A stretch of DNA of 64,000 nt from Clostridiales bacterium (GCA_021201185.1 JAJQFJ010000059.1:1-64000); one strand, 5' to 3'. Counted from the stretch's first letter, positions 9,404 through 20,162 are shown. The notes: generated from the sequence alone by a model not told the origin. Made by a program: numbers and translations.

Positions 9404-9931
9404 ATGGCAATCGGAGAACGAATTCGCTTTTTCCGCACCATGCGGGGTATGACGCAAAAATATCTGGGGATGCTGCTGGGGTTCCCTGAGAAGTCCGCAG
9501 ACGTTCGGCTGGCTCAGTATGAGACGGGAGCCAGGACACCAAAGGCCAACCTGACCGCTTCTATGGCTCGTGTCCTGGACGTGTCTCCGCAGGCGTTGGC
9601 AGTGCCGGACATTGATTCCTATACCGGCCTGATGCACACCCTCTTTACCCTGGAGGATCGGTACGGATTGAAGGTCACGGAGAGGGACGGCGAGATCTGT
9701 CTCCGGGTGGACGTATTCCAGGGCAAGGATGCCGCAGAGCTGCACAAGATGCTCTGGGCCTGGCGGGAGCAGTCAGCCAAGCTGGAGGCTGGGGAGATCA
9801 CCAGGGAGGACTATGACCGCTGGCGTTACCGTTACCCCGAATTTGATACCACGCAGATCTGGGCGAAGGTGCCCTCGCAGGAGCTGAGCGATATGCTGCG
9901 GGCTGGTCTAAAGGAAGAACAGGACAAATAA
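9404..9931 (+). CDS. XRE-family transcriptional regulator
   Basis: GERIRFFRTMRGMTQKYLGMLLG HTH; AGGAG upstream of ATG 9404. Confidence 0.85.
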   Translation: MAIGERIRFFRTMRGMTQKYLGMLLGFPEKSADVRLAQYETGARTPKANLTASMARVLDVSPQALAVPDIDSYTGLMHTLFTLEDRYGLKVTERDGEICLRVDVFQGKDAAELHKMLWAWREQSAKLEAGEITREDYDRWRYRYPEFDTTQIWAKVPSQELSDMLRAGLKEEQDK

Positions 9932-9932
9932 A

Positions 9933-9978
9933 AAGAGCGCTGTCTGACTTGTTTGATGACAAATCAGATAGCGCTCTT
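9933..9978 (+). terminator. Long stem-loop after XRE gene
   Basis: AAGAGCGCTGTCTGA / TCAGATAGCGCTCTT, 14/15 complementary. Confidence 0.6.
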
Positions 9979-10032
9979 AAACTGTGAATAATGAAAAAAT
10001 GTTGCCAAATCGTTGCCACAGAGGGAATCAGC

Positions 10033-10065
10033 CCTGAAAAAACGTTGCTATTTCAGGCTTTTTTT
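10033..10065 (+). terminator. Intrinsic terminator
   Basis: CCTGAAA / TTTCAGG stem followed by C and a T7 run. Confidence 0.6.
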
Positions 10066-10076
10066 GTTCTGTGAAA

Positions 10077-11624
10077 TCATTCCCACTCAATTGTCGCAGG
10101 CGGCTTCGACGTAATATCATACACCACCCGGTTGATATGCTCCACCTCGTTGACCACCCGCACGGAGACCTTGTCCAGCACCTCGTAAGGGATTCTGGCC
10201 CAGTCGGCGGTCATGAAGTCGCTGGTGGTGACGCCCCGGAGGGCCAGGGTGTAGTCGTAAGTGCGGCCGTCGCCCATGACGCCCACGGAACGCATATTGG
10301 TGAGCACGGCGAAATACTGGCTGATTTTGGTATCCCAGCCCGCATTGGCGATCTCCTCCCGGAAGATGGCGTCCGCCTCCCGGAGGATGTCCGCCTTCTC
10401 CTTGGTCACCTCGCCGATGATGCGGATGCCCAGACCGGGACCGGGGAAGGGCTGACGCATGACCAGATAGTTCGGCAGACCCAGCTCCCGACCCAGCTGC
10501 CGCACCTCATCCTTGAACAGCATCCGCAGCGGCTCGATGATCTCCTTAAAGTCCACGTAGTCCGGCAGGCCGCCCACATTGTGGTGGCTCTTGATGACAG
10601 CGGCCCCGGCCTTGCCGCTGCCGGACTCGATGACGTCGGGGTAGATGGTCCCCTGGGCCAGATAATCCACCTTGCCGATCTGCTTGCCCACCTGCTCAAA
10701 GACCCGGATGAACTGCTCGCCGATGATCTTCCGCTTGGCCTCCGGCTCGGAGACTCCCGCCAGGGCGTTGAGGAACCGCTCCTCCTCGTTCATGCGGATG
10801 AAGTGGATATTCCACTTGGAGAAGGCGGCCTCCACCTCGTCGCCCTCGTTTTTGCGCATCAGGCCATGGTCCACAAAGACGCAGGTGAGCTGATCGCCCA
10901 CCGCCTCGGCCAGCAGGGCCGCCGCCACAGAGGAGTCCACGCCGCCGGACAGGGCCAGCAGCACCTTGCCGTCTCCGATTTTCTCCCGGAGGCTGGCGAT
11001 GGCGGTCTTGCAGTAGTCTCCCATGGTCCAGTCTCCCCGGGCGTGACAGACCTCATAGAGGAAATTGTGTAGCATTTTGGAGCCGTTTTCCGTGTGGTTG
11101 ACCTCCGGATGGAACTGGACGCCGTAGAAGCCTCGCTCCTCGTACGCAATGCCCACATTGGGGCAGGCGGCAGAGTGGGCCACCAGCCGAAAGCCCTCCG
11201 GCACCTTCGCCATATAGTCGCTGTGGCTCATCCAGGAGACGCCCTGGTCGGGCAGGCCCCGGAACAGCTTGCAGTCGGTGTCGTAGAAGGTCTCCGTTTT
11301 GCCGTATTCCCGGGCGGAGTCCTCCTGTGCCTCGGTGACCAGACCGCCCAGGGAGTGTGCCATCAGCTGGCAGCCGTAGCAGATGCCCAGAATGGGCACG
11401 CCCAGCTCAAAAATGCCCCGGTCACAGCGGGGGGAGTCCTCCAGATAGACGCTGTTGGGGCCGCCGGTAAAGATGATCCCGATGGGATGCATCGCCTTCA
11501 GCTCCTCGAGAGGGGTGGTGTAGGGTTTGACCTCGCAGTAGACGTTGCACTCCCGGACCCGGCGGGCGATCAGCTGATTGTACTGGCCGCCGAAATCCAG
11601 AACGATAACAAGCTCATGAGCCAT
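10077..11624 (-). CDS. guaA: GMP synthase (glutamine-hydrolysing)
   Basis: [17 protein letters not shown] (GATase), [16 protein letters not shown] (PP-loop), C-terminus PPATIEWE. Confidence 0.98.
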   Translation of the reverse strand: MAHELVIVLDFGGQYNQLIARRVRECNVYCEVKPYTTPLEELKAMHPIGIIFTGGPNSVYLEDSPRCDRGIFELGVPILGICYGCQLMAHSLGGLVTEAQEDSAREYGKTETFYDTDCKLFRGLPDQGVSWMSHSDYMAKVPEGFRLVAHSAACPNVGIAYEERGFYGVQFHPEVNHTENGSKMLHNFLYEVCHARGDWTMGDYCKTAIASLREKIGDGKVLLALSGGVDSSVAAALLAEAVGDQLTCVFVDHGLMRKNEGDEVEAAFSKWNIHFIRMNEEERFLNALAGVSEPEAKRKIIGEQFIRVFEQVGKQIGKVDYLAQGTIYPDVIESGSGKAGAAVIKSHHNVGGLPDYVDFKEIIEPLRMLFKDEVRQLGRELGLPNYLVMRQPFPGPGLGIRIIGEVTKEKADILREADAIFREEIANAGWDTKISQYFAVLTNMRSVGVMGDGRTYDYTLALRGVTTSDFMTADWARIPYEVLDKVSVRVVNEVEHINRVVYDITSKPPATIEWE

Positions 11625-11796
11625 GGTGACATCCTTCCTCCAGTGTCGATAATGATATGGAACGAAAAAAGAGCGGAGCCGGAATGAAGCTGCCTCATCC
11701 GGCCCCGCCGAATCCTGTCTCTATTTTACCTGTAGCCGAAACAATTGTCAACAGACGGTTCGACCGCTTTCCCCACCCGGGGAAAGCAGCAGTCTT

Positions 11797-12276
11797 TCAT
11801 CCGCCATTTTCCGACAAAAGCGTCTCCAGCAGCGCCTCGCAGCCCTCCACGATGTCTGCGTACGTCTGCTCAAATTCTCCCGTATACCAGGGGTCTGCAA
11901 TATCTCTGGGATGGCTGGAAAAATCCAGCAGCCGCCGTACCTTGCCCTCCGGGTCGCCGCCGAAGCAGCGGAGCATATACCGAAGGTTGAGCTGCTCCAT
12001 CCCCAGAATCCAGTCATACCGGTCATAATCCCTCCGGGGGATTTGCCGCGCCCGCTTGCCGGAGCAGTCGATGCCGTGGCGTGCCAGCTCTCTCCGGGCG
12101 GGAGGATAGACGGGGTTGCCGATCTCCTCGCTGGAGTGGGCGGCGGACTCAATGAGAAATTGCCCCTCCAGCCCCCGCTTTGCCACCATATCCTTCATAA
12201 TGAACGCCGCCATGGGGGACCGGCAGATGTTCCCCCAGCAGACAAACAGCAGACGACAGGTCTCCTGATGCTTCAT
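11797..12276 (-). CDS. Low-molecular-weight protein-tyrosine phosphatase
   Basis: LLFVCWGNICRSPMAAFI (CX5R), DYDRYDWILGME, FEQTYADIVEGC. Confidence 0.92.
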   Translation of the reverse strand: MKHQETCRLLFVCWGNICRSPMAAFIMKDMVAKRGLEGQFLIESAAHSSEEIGNPVYPPARRELARHGIDCSGKRARQIPRRDYDRYDWILGMEQLNLRYMLRCFGGDPEGKVRRLLDFSSHPRDIADPWYTGEFEQTYADIVEGCEALLETLLSENGG

Positions 12277-12307
12277 AGTGCTTGACGCTCCTCTCTGTTG
12301 CACCTGC

Positions 12308-12345
12308 AAAAAGCTGCGCCAGGCTCAGGTCTGACGCAGCTTTTT
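12308..12345 (-). terminator. Intrinsic terminator of the SH3/YARHG gene
   Basis: AAAAAGCTGCG ... CGCAGCTTTTT. Confidence 0.7.
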
Positions 12346-12360
12346 GACGTAAAAGGGATC

Positions 12361-14499
12361 TCAGCTGTTTTCCAGCTCCACGATCAGCTCCAGGTTCGCG
12401 ATCTCATAACTGTTGAGATAGCTGCTGACGTTGGCGTCGAAGGTGGCGGCGTCGATGGTTCCGCTGTACCAGGAACAGCTGTCAAAGTAGGACTGGAGGT
12501 CGGAATCGGTGAACTTTCTGCCGTGGCGGGCGTAGATCTCGTTCCGGGCCAGCCGCAGCTGGGACTTGGACAGGCTGCTCAGCTCGCTGGCGGTGTAGTA
12601 CTTGCTGTTGCTGTAGGGCAGAATGTACCCGGTGACGGTAGTGGAGCCGGAGCTGTCGCTGCTGTCAGAGCTGCCGCTGGAGGAGGTGGTCAGGTAACCG
12701 GAATAGACATACCCGGTGACGCCGCCCACTGTGATCTTGCTCCAGCCGTTGGAGGTGGTGCCCAGCCGGGTCACCGCCTGGCCCTGGGTCAGGGTGGTCA
12801 CCACCTTGCCGGTGGATGCGCTGGGATAATCCCGGACATAGACCCCGGTGGTGGCATAGACGGTGTCGTTGGTCTCGGTGATGCTCACACTGTCGGAGGA
12901 GCTGGTGCCGTCAGAGCTGCTGTCAGAGCTGCTGCTGGCGGAGGTGGATAGGTAGCTGGTGTAGACATAGCCGGTGAGTCCGTTCACCGTGACCTGCGTC
13001 CAGTTGCCGGAGGTCACGCCGGTGAGGGTGACCGCCTGACCGCTGCCCAGGGCGGCAATGACCGTGCCGTTGGGCGTGCTGCGCAGGTTGACGCCGGTGG
13101 TGGTGTAGGCGGTGGTGGAGCTGCTGTCGTCATCCTCGTCGGCGTCGTCAGTGGAGACGGGGGAGGTGGACAGATAGTTGCTGGACACATAGCCCACGGT
13201 GCCATTGATAGAGATACGGCTCCAGCCGGTGGAAGTGGTGCCGGTGCTGGTCACGGACTGCCCGACGGCCAGGCCGGCGATGATGTTGCCGGTCTCAGCG
13301 CTGGGATAATCCCGAACGTTGACAGAGGCAGTGGCGTACACCGTCTCATTTACCTCGGTGATGGCGGGCAGCTCAGCGGTGGCGGTATCGTCGGTCTCGA
13401 CTGTGGCGTCGTCTCCGGTCTCGTCGGTCGTGTCACCGGTCTCGTCGCCGGTATTGTCCGTCTCGTCGATGACGTCGTCCTCGCTCTCGCCGGTGGGGTC
13501 ACCGGTCTCGTCGGTGGTATCCCCGGTCTCATCGACCGTGCTGTCTGCGTCGCCGGTCTCGTCGCCGGTGTTATCCGTCTCGTCCTCGCTGGGGATAACA
13601 TAGTCGGCGTCGGTATCATCTCCGGTGGAGTCGTCCCCGGTGCTTTCCTCGTCGCCGGTGCTGGACTGGACGTCGTTATTGCCGCTCTGATCAGAGTTAT
13701 CCTCTCCGGAGAGCATCGACCCCAGGAACAGCACCATGGCGATGATGAGCAGCACCAGCAGAGCGCAGACGGCGGCGATCACCGGCGTGGAGGTCTTGGT
13801 TTTTTCCCTGGTGTGCTTGCGCTCAGTCCAGTTGAACTCCTCCTCCTGGGTGGGCTGCTCCGGATTCTCCTTCTCCTGGGCGGCCCGGGCGGCCTCGGCA
13901 TTGTGCTTGGCCTCATAGACCTTCTGGGCGGAGGCGGCAGCAATGACTGTGGTGTCCATACCGGCGGCCTTAGACTGCGTATCCCCGGTGCTGGCGGGCT
14001 TCTTCGGCTGAGCGCTGGCGGCGGCCGTTTTCTGCCGGGGCCGTCTGGCGTTTTTCCGGGCGGAGGAGGACCTGCCTGCCCTGGCCTTGGTATCGGCGGC
14101 CGGCTCAGCCTTCTTCGCAGAGGGGTCCCGCATGGCGTTGACCACAAAGGGGGAGTCCTCGTCAAATGGCTCGTCGTCCTCGGCAGACTTGTCGTCGGAG
14201 CTGGCCGACTCATGGTCCACCGTGCTGGAGACGACAGAGGAGACCACCGCCTGAATGTCTGCCATGGAAACGTCGGCGGGCTTCTGGGCAGACGGGGCCT
14301 CGGCCTGGGGAGCGGGCTCACTGGCGGGAGCCTCCGTCTTGGGAGCATCCGCCATAGTATCGTTCAGGGTGACGCCGTTTTCCGCCGGGGCGGGGGCGCT
14401 GTCAGGGATGGGGACTACATCGGTCAGAGGACTGCCGCAAATGGAGCAGACGGGGACGATATCGGAGTGTTCCACTCCGCACACAGGACATTTTTTCAT
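12361..14499 (-). CDS. Zinc-ribbon, single-TM, three SH3b domains and C-terminal YARHG domain protein
   Basis: MKKCPVCGVEHSDIVPVCSICGSPL; TM VIAAVCALLVLLIIAMVLFL; three VNVRDYPS/VNLRSTPN...GYV..YLST units; LARNEIYARHGRKF. Confidence 0.85.
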   Translation of the reverse strand: MKKCPVCGVEHSDIVPVCSICGSPLTDVVPIPDSAPAPAENGVTLNDTMADAPKTEAPASEPAPQAEAPSAQKPADVSMADIQAVVSSVVSSTVDHESASSDDKSAEDDEPFDEDSPFVVNAMRDPSAKKAEPAADTKARAGRSSSARKNARRPRQKTAAASAQPKKPASTGDTQSKAAGMDTTVIAAASAQKVYEAKHNAEAARAAQEKENPEQPTQEEEFNWTERKHTREKTKTSTPVIAAVCALLVLLIIAMVLFLGSMLSGEDNSDQSGNNDVQSSTGDEESTGDDSTGDDTDADYVIPSEDETDNTGDETGDADSTVDETGDTTDETGDPTGESEDDVIDETDNTGDETGDTTDETGDDATVETDDTATAELPAITEVNETVYATASVNVRDYPSAETGNIIAGLAVGQSVTSTGTTSTGWSRISINGTVGYVSSNYLSTSPVSTDDADEDDDSSSTTAYTTTGVNLRSTPNGTVIAALGSGQAVTLTGVTSGNWTQVTVNGLTGYVYTSYLSTSASSSSDSSSDGTSSSDSVSITETNDTVYATTGVYVRDYPSASTGKVVTTLTQGQAVTRLGTTSNGWSKITVGGVTGYVYSGYLTTSSSGSSDSSDSSGSTTVTGYILPYSNSKYYTASELSSLSKSQLRLARNEIYARHGRKFTDSDLQSYFDSCSWYSGTIDAATFDANVSSYLNSYEIANLELIVELENS
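13370..13680. repeat. Low-complexity DETGD-encoding repeat tract
   Basis: Encodes repeated DETGD/TTDETGD/DNTGDETGD within the 12361-14499 CDS. Confidence 0.8.
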
Positions 14500-14685
14500 G
14501 GCGATTTCTCCATTTCCGAAAAGAAAGGTTGAATGTGGTCGAAAATTGGTTCATATTTATCTTAAATGGGATTGACTGTTTTGTCAATCCTAATGGGGAA
14601 ACTTTCATAAACATGTAAGAAGCCGCGTTCAGACAGGGTGCTGACCGCAGCGGTCCCGCAAGCGCCAAAAGGAGGAGCTTTACCG

Positions 14686-15642
14686 TCAGAGAGAGACCCG
14701 GGTGCCCGTCTGCCCCAGAATACCCTCCCTGGCGCACTCCAGACTGGTGATGAGGGCGGTGCGGGCGGGGGCGCTTTTGGCGAAGGCCACGGCGCCCTGC
14801 ACCTTGGGGAGCATGGAGCCGGGGGCGAACTGCCCCTGGGCGATATACTCCTCTGCCTGCTCCGGAGTCAGCGTGTCCAGCCACTCTTCCTCCGGCGTGC
14901 CATAGTGGAGGGCCACCTTCTCCACGGCGGTGAGAATGATGAGCATTTGCGCGTCCAGCTCCTTTGCCAGCAGACAGGAGCAAAAATCCTAGTCAATGAC
15001 GGCGGAGGCCCCTTTCAGATGGCCCAGCTCCTGCCGGGTGACGGGGATGCCCCCGCCGCCGCAGGCGATGACCACCTGTCCGGCGTCTACCAGGGTGCGG
15101 ATGGCGTTGATCTCCACGATTTTTCCGGGCAGGGGAGAGGCCACCACCCGCCGCCAGCCCTTGCCGGGGAACTCCTCCATGAGATAGCCGTACTCTCGCC
15201 GGGCGAACATGGCCTGCTCCTCCGTCATAAAGTGGCCGATGGGCTTGACCGTGTGCTGAAAGGCGGGGTCATTCGGGTCAACCTCGATCTGTGTGACCAT
15301 GGTGACCACGTTCTCATGGGGCTGCCCCTTGCCCCGGCGGCGGCACAGCTCCTCCCGGAGGGCGTTTTGCAGGTCGTAGCCGATATAGGCCTGGCTCATA
15401 GCCACGCAGACGGAGAGGGGCGTGTTGGGCTGGCAGGGATTTTCCCGGGAGAGGGCGGCCATAGCGTTGTTGATCATGCCCACCTGTGGGCCGTTCCCGT
15501 GGGAGATGACCACCTGATAGCCCTCGTCCATCAGGTCCACAATGGCCCGGGAGGTGTGCTTCACGGCGGCCATCTGCTCCGGCAGGGTGCGGCCCAGGGC
15601 GTTGCCACCCAGGGCGATGACGATGCGGGGTTTGCGGTTCAT
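14686..15642 (-). pseudogene. arcC: Carbamate kinase (ArcC/YqeA-like) interrupted by one in-frame amber codon
   Basis: N-part MNRKPRIVIALGGNALG...GHLKGASAVID then TAG (14989-14991), then in frame DFCSCLLAKELDAQMLIILTAVEKVALHYG...FAPGSMLPKVQGAV...GTRVSL. Confidence 0.88.
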
Positions 15643-15721
15643 AATCCTTTCTCTCCTCTAAAAACGCAGAGCAGGGAGACGGCAAAGGTCTCCCTGCCCG
15701 GTGATGCAAAGATAAAATGGG

Positions 15722-16933
15722 TTATTTCAGCTCGAACTGCCGCTGCTGTCCCCGGTCCGCCAGCTGCTGAAGCACAGCGGCGGGGTCCTGGAACTTGGAC
15801 AGGAAGATCATGGCGGCGATGACATAGGGCTTGTAGCTGGCCTGCTTATACAGGGGATCGCGGTACCGGTCGAACACGGAGGCGTCCACCTCTCCCGCCT
15901 CACAGGAGACGCCGGTGATGTCGGCGGGGAGACAGTGGAGGTAAAGAGCCTTGCCGTCTTTGGTGATGGACATCAGCTCTTCCGAGCAGGTCCAGTCCTT
16001 GTGCTGGGCGTTCTGGGCCAGCAGCTGCTGCTCCAGGGCCTGGATGCCGTCGAAGTCGCCGTTCCCGTACAGCTCCGTCCGCTGCTCCATGGCGGCGTAG
16101 GGGGCCCAGCTCTTGGGATAGACGATGTCGGCGTCTTGGAAGGCCTCCGCCATGGAGTGGGTCTTGGTGAAGGAGCCGCCGGAACGGGCGGCGTTGGCCT
16201 TTGCCACCTCCTCCACCTCGCCCATGACCTCGTAGCCCTCGGGATGGGCCAGCACCACGTCCATCCCCAGCCGGGTGAACAGGCCGATGACACCCTGAGG
16301 GACTGAGAGAGGCTTGCCGTAGGAGGGGGAATAGGCCCAGGTCATGGCCACCTTCTTGCCCTTCAGGTTCTCAATGCCGCCGAAGTAGTGGATGATGTGG
16401 TCCATATCCGCCATGGTCTGGGTGGGGTGGTCGATGTCGCACTGGAGGTTGACCAGAGTGGGCCGCTGCTCCAGCACTCCGGCGTCATGCCCCTCCCGCA
16501 CAGCGTCGGAGACGGCGTGCATATAGGCGTTGCCCTTGCCGATATACATATCGTCCCGGATACCGATGACGTCCGCCATAAAGGAGATCATGTTGGCGGT
16601 CTCCCGGACGGTCTCTCCGTGAGCGATTTGACTCTTGCCCTCGTCCAGGTCCTGCACCTCCAGGCCCAGCAGATTGCAGGCGGAGGCGAAGGAGAACCGG
16701 GTGCGGGTGGAGTTGTCCCGGAACAGGGAGATTCCCAGCCCGGAGTCAAACACCTTGGTGGAGACGTTGCCCTCCCGGAGGGTGCGGAGAAGGTCCGCCA
16801 CCGTCCAGACGGCCTTCAGCTCGTCGTCGGTTTTCTCCCAGGTGAGGAAAAAGTCATTGTCATACATATCCTTGCAGTCCAGCCCCTTGAGCCGGGTCAG
16901 CAGGGCGTCGAACTTCTGAGTATCCAGTGCCAT
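15722..16933 (-). CDS. ygeW: Knotted carbamoyltransferase YgeW
   Basis: SLFRDNSTRTRFSFASACNLLGLEVQDLDEGKSQIAHGETVRET; HCLPADI; AAGGAGGC upstream of ATG 16933. Confidence 0.9.
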   Translation of the reverse strand: MALDTQKFDALLTRLKGLDCKDMYDNDFFLTWEKTDDELKAVWTVADLLRTLREGNVSTKVFDSGLGISLFRDNSTRTRFSFASACNLLGLEVQDLDEGKSQIAHGETVRETANMISFMADVIGIRDDMYIGKGNAYMHAVSDAVREGHDAGVLEQRPTLVNLQCDIDHPTQTMADMDHIIHYFGGIENLKGKKVAMTWAYSPSYGKPLSVPQGVIGLFTRLGMDVVLAHPEGYEVMGEVEEVAKANAARSGGSFTKTHSMAEAFQDADIVYPKSWAPYAAMEQRTELYGNGDFDGIQALEQQLLAQNAQHKDWTCSEELMSITKDGKALYLHCLPADITGVSCEAGEVDASVFDRYRDPLYKQASYKPYVIAAMIFLSKFQDPAAVLQQLADRGQQRQFELK

Positions 16934-16946
16934 GGAAGCAGCCTCC

Positions 16947-18254
16947 TTATTTCTTGTACAGGCCGGGCATCGCGGCGTAGACCGCGGCGCACCGCACCAG
17001 GTCGGATTTCCAGGTGATCTCGTTGGGGGCGTGGGCCTGGCTCTCCGCCCCGGGGCCGAAGCCCACGCAGGGGATGCCGTACCGCCCCTGAATGGAGACG
17101 CCGTTGGTGGAGAAGGTCCACTTGTCGATGAGGGGCCGGTCCCGCTTCTCCATGGCGTCCGCATCCCCCTGGCGCTGGTCACCAAAGAGGGCCTTGTGGG
17201 CGTCGGCCAGGGCCTGGACATGAGGAGCGGTCTCCTTATTGATCCAGGTGGGGAAGTAGCACTCGGCGGGATAGACCAGTCCCGTCCACGCCGGGCGGTC
17301 GTAGGTGTACATGGACACCTTCACGTCCTCACCGTACTTCTGCACGCTGGGCAGCTGACGAATCTCCTCCAGGCAGCTCTCCCAGGTCTCCCCGGCGGTC
17401 ATCCGGCGATCCAGTGAGACGGCGCAGGAGTCCGCCACAGCGCACCGGGAGGGGGAGGTGTAGAAAATCTGGCTGACCGTAATGGTGCCCCGGCCCAGGA
17501 ACCGGGCGTCCTCCCAGGCGGGATTGAACTCCGGCTCCAGCATTTTGACCAGGCCCTTCACCTCGTCCTCCGGGCCGCAGCCGTTCTCGTTGAGGGAACG
17601 CACATCCTGGAGAATATCCGACATCTTATAGATGGCGTTGTCCCCCCGCTCCGGGGCGGAGCCGTGGCAGGAGACGCCGTGAACGTCCACCCGAATCTCC
17701 ATCCGGCCCCGGTGTCCCCGGTAGATGCCGCCGTCGGTGGGCTCGGTGGAGACGACAAACTCCGGAGTGATGCCCAGCTCGTTGTGGATGTACTGCCAGC
17801 AAAGGCCGTCGCAATCCTCCTCCTGGACGGTGGCGGTGACTAAAATAGAGGTATCCTGGGGGATGAGCCCCAGATCCTTCATGATCCTCGCCCCGTACAC
17901 GGCAGCCACCACGCCGCCCTCCTGGTCGGAGCCGCCCCGGCCGTAGATAATGCGGTCCGTCTCATAGCCCTGATAGGGGTCGTCGGTCCAGTTGACGATG
18001 TTGCCGATGCCCACGGTGTCAATGTGGCCGTCAAAGGCCATGATACGGCTGCCCGTGCCCATCCAGCCCAGGCAGTTGCCCATGGGGTCGATCTCCACCT
18101 TGTCAAAGCCCAGGCTTTCCATCTCCTGAGCGCAGCGGCGGATGACGCCCTCCTCCTCACAGCTTTCGCTGGGGATGGCGATCAGGTCCCGAAGGAACCG
18201 GTTCATGGCCGGGCCGTAGTTCTGGGCGGCCTGTTTGATCCGCTCAAAATCCAT
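16947..18254 (-). CDS. ygeY: YgeY family M20 metallohydrolase (selenium-metabolism-linked)
   Basis: [54 protein letters not shown]. Confidence 0.9.
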   Translation of the reverse strand: MDFERIKQAAQNYGPAMNRFLRDLIAIPSESCEEEGVIRRCAQEMESLGFDKVEIDPMGNCLGWMGTGSRIMAFDGHIDTVGIGNIVNWTDDPYQGYETDRIIYGRGGSDQEGGVVAAVYGARIMKDLGLIPQDTSILVTATVQEEDCDGLCWQYIHNELGITPEFVVSTEPTDGGIYRGHRGRMEIRVDVHGVSCHGSAPERGDNAIYKMSDILQDVRSLNENGCGPEDEVKGLVKMLEPEFNPAWEDARFLGRGTITVSQIFYTSPSRCAVADSCAVSLDRRMTAGETWESCLEEIRQLPSVQKYGEDVKVSMYTYDRPAWTGLVYPAECYFPTWINKETAPHVQALADAHKALFGDQRQGDADAMEKRDRPLIDKWTFSTNGVSIQGRYGIPCVGFGPGAESQAHAPNEITWKSDLVRCAAVYAAMPGLYKK

Positions 18255-18574
18255 TGCTGGACGACCTCCTGTTCTTCATATCTCTGCACCCCACAGGGCG
18301 CAACCGGCAGGCCGGAAGGGAGGCGGAAGGCTCCTTCGGGCCGCGTAGCTTTTCTCCTGCACCATCATAGCAGATATGCAAAAAAATGCAAGGGCAAAAA
18401 AAAAGTTTTGGCCGGCCGTAGAACATTTACGACGGGAGAAAACATTATGTAAATCAGGAAAGACGAGGAAAAGTTGATGATTATGTGAAATATGGATGGA
18501 AAGGGAAAGATATAGAAAATGAAATTGGAATCTAACAAAAAATTAGAGGACCAGATAAAAAATTAGCACATGAG

Positions 18575-18603
18575 TTGAAATTCAGAAAGCCCGGTGGTAT
18601 AGT
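18575..18603 (+). promoter_or_regulatory. Sigma-A-like promoter for PLP-enzyme operon
   Basis: TTGAAA - 17 nt - TATAGT. Confidence 0.6.
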
Positions 18604-18674
18604 AAGCATGACAGAAACGGCAGACCGGGCAGGATACGCCCGGCCATCGTGTAGTAAAGAGAGGTTGTATCGCC

Positions 18675-20150
18675 ATGATCGACTTGACCAAGAATGAGAT
18701 CGGATTGCAGCACAATGTGGAGACCGCCCGGGAAAACGGCATCATCATCCCCACCATCGCCCAGATGCAGCACCCGGAGACGATCCCCGCCCCCATCCAG
18801 GAGAAGCTGGAGAGCGTGGGCCTGTGGGACATCAATCCCCTGAACCTGTTCCGCATCACCTGGAAGAATGAGCCGAAGGAGTCCGGCGGCCTGTTCCGTC
18901 AGGTGCCCAACTACATTGAGTTCCCCTCCGCACTCACCGGCGTCCCCTGCCGGATCGTGGCCATGGTGGGCAAGTGGTTCCCCACGGGCTGCCATAAGGT
19001 GGGAGCCTCCTTTGGCTGTCTGGCCCCCCGTCTGGTCACGGGACAGTTTGATGTGAAAAGGCACAAGGCGGTCTGGCCCTCCACCGGCAACTACTGCCGG
19101 GGCGGCGCGTTCAATTCCCGGCTGCTGGGAGCTCAGGGCGTAGCCATCCTGCCTGCTGAAATGAGCCAGGAGCGGTTCGACTGGCTCCACTCCATCGGGG
19201 CGGAGGTCATCGCCACTCCGGGCTGTGAGAGCAACGTGAAGGAGATTTTCGACAAGACCAACGAGCTCAAACAGGACCCCCAGTATATGATCTTCAACCA
19301 GTTCGAGCAGATGGGCAATGTTCTCTGGCACTACAACGTCACCGGTAACGCCCTGGCCGACGTGTACGAGGCGGCCAAGCGGCCGGGGGACCGGTTCGCC
19401 GGGGCCTGCTTCACCTCCGGCTCCGCCGGGACCATGTCCACCGGCGACCGGCTTAAAGAGCTGTATCCCAACCTGAAGCTGGGCGTGGGCGAGGCTCTCC
19501 AGTGCCCCACTATCCTCAGCAACGGCTTCGGCGGCCACCGGATCGAGGGCATCGGCGACAAGCACATCCCCTGGATTCACAACGTCAAGAACACCGACAT
19601 GGCCATCGCCATCGATGACGAGGACTCTCAGCGGCTGCTCCGGCTGTTCAACACCCCCGAGGGCCAGACCTATCTCCGGGAGGAGCTGGGCCTGGACGAG
19701 GAGCTGGTGGAGCAGCTCACCTGGCTGGGTATCTCCGGCATCGCCAACCTCCTCTGCTGCATTAAGATGGCCAAGTACTACGAGTTCACTGAGCACGACG
19801 TGGTGGGTACCGTCCTCACCGACTCCGCCGTCATGTACGGCAGCCGTATTGAGGAGCTGAACCAGCTCCACGGCCCCTATAACGCCACCCAGGCTCTGCT
19901 GGACCACAATCTCCATATGCTGAGCCTGAAAACCGACAACCTGATGGAGCTGACCTACGCCGACCGGAAGCGCATCCACAACCTGAAATACTACACCTGG
20001 GTGGAGCAGCAGGGCAAGACGGTGGAGGAGCTCAACGCACTCTGGTACGACACCGAGGGCACCTGGGACGCCGTCCATGCCCAGGCGAAGGACCTGGACG
20101 CCCTCATCGACGAGTTCAACGACCGTACCGGGCTGCTGAAACAGCTGTAA
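18675..20150 (+). CDS. PLP-dependent fold-type II enzyme (~490 aa)
   Basis: GCHKVGASFG lysine region, STGNYCRGGAFNSRLLG, CFTSGSAGTMSTGDRLKE glycine-rich loop. Confidence 0.78.
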   Translation: MIDLTKNEIGLQHNVETARENGIIIPTIAQMQHPETIPAPIQEKLESVGLWDINPLNLFRITWKNEPKESGGLFRQVPNYIEFPSALTGVPCRIVAMVGKWFPTGCHKVGASFGCLAPRLVTGQFDVKRHKAVWPSTGNYCRGGAFNSRLLGAQGVAILPAEMSQERFDWLHSIGAEVIATPGCESNVKEIFDKTNELKQDPQYMIFNQFEQMGNVLWHYNVTGNALADVYEAAKRPGDRFAGACFTSGSAGTMSTGDRLKELYPNLKLGVGEALQCPTILSNGFGGHRIEGIGDKHIPWIHNVKNTDMAIAIDDEDSQRLLRLFNTPEGQTYLREELGLDEELVEQLTWLGISGIANLLCCIKMAKYYEFTEHDVVGTVLTDSAVMYGSRIEELNQLHGPYNATQALLDHNLHMLSLKTDNLMELTYADRKRIHNLKYYTWVEQQGKTVEELNALWYDTEGTWDAVHAQAKDLDALIDEFNDRTGLLKQL

Positions 20151-20162
20151 GGGGATACCGCC

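Noticed and set aside
5700-10110. Exact duplication of the guaA 3' end as att sites
   Set aside because: CATTCCACT at 5708 resembles CATTCCCACTCAATTG at the guaA stop only over ~9 nt; too weak to call as guaA-derived attL/attR.
13350-13680. Regular short repeats considered as a CRISPR array
   Set aside because: Repeats are in-frame protein-coding DETGD units without unique constant-length spacers.
14989-14991. Amber codon as genuine pyrrolysine site
   Set aside because: No pyl genes in the window and no precedent I know of for carbamate kinase; nonsense mutation or error is simpler, so only flagged for checking.
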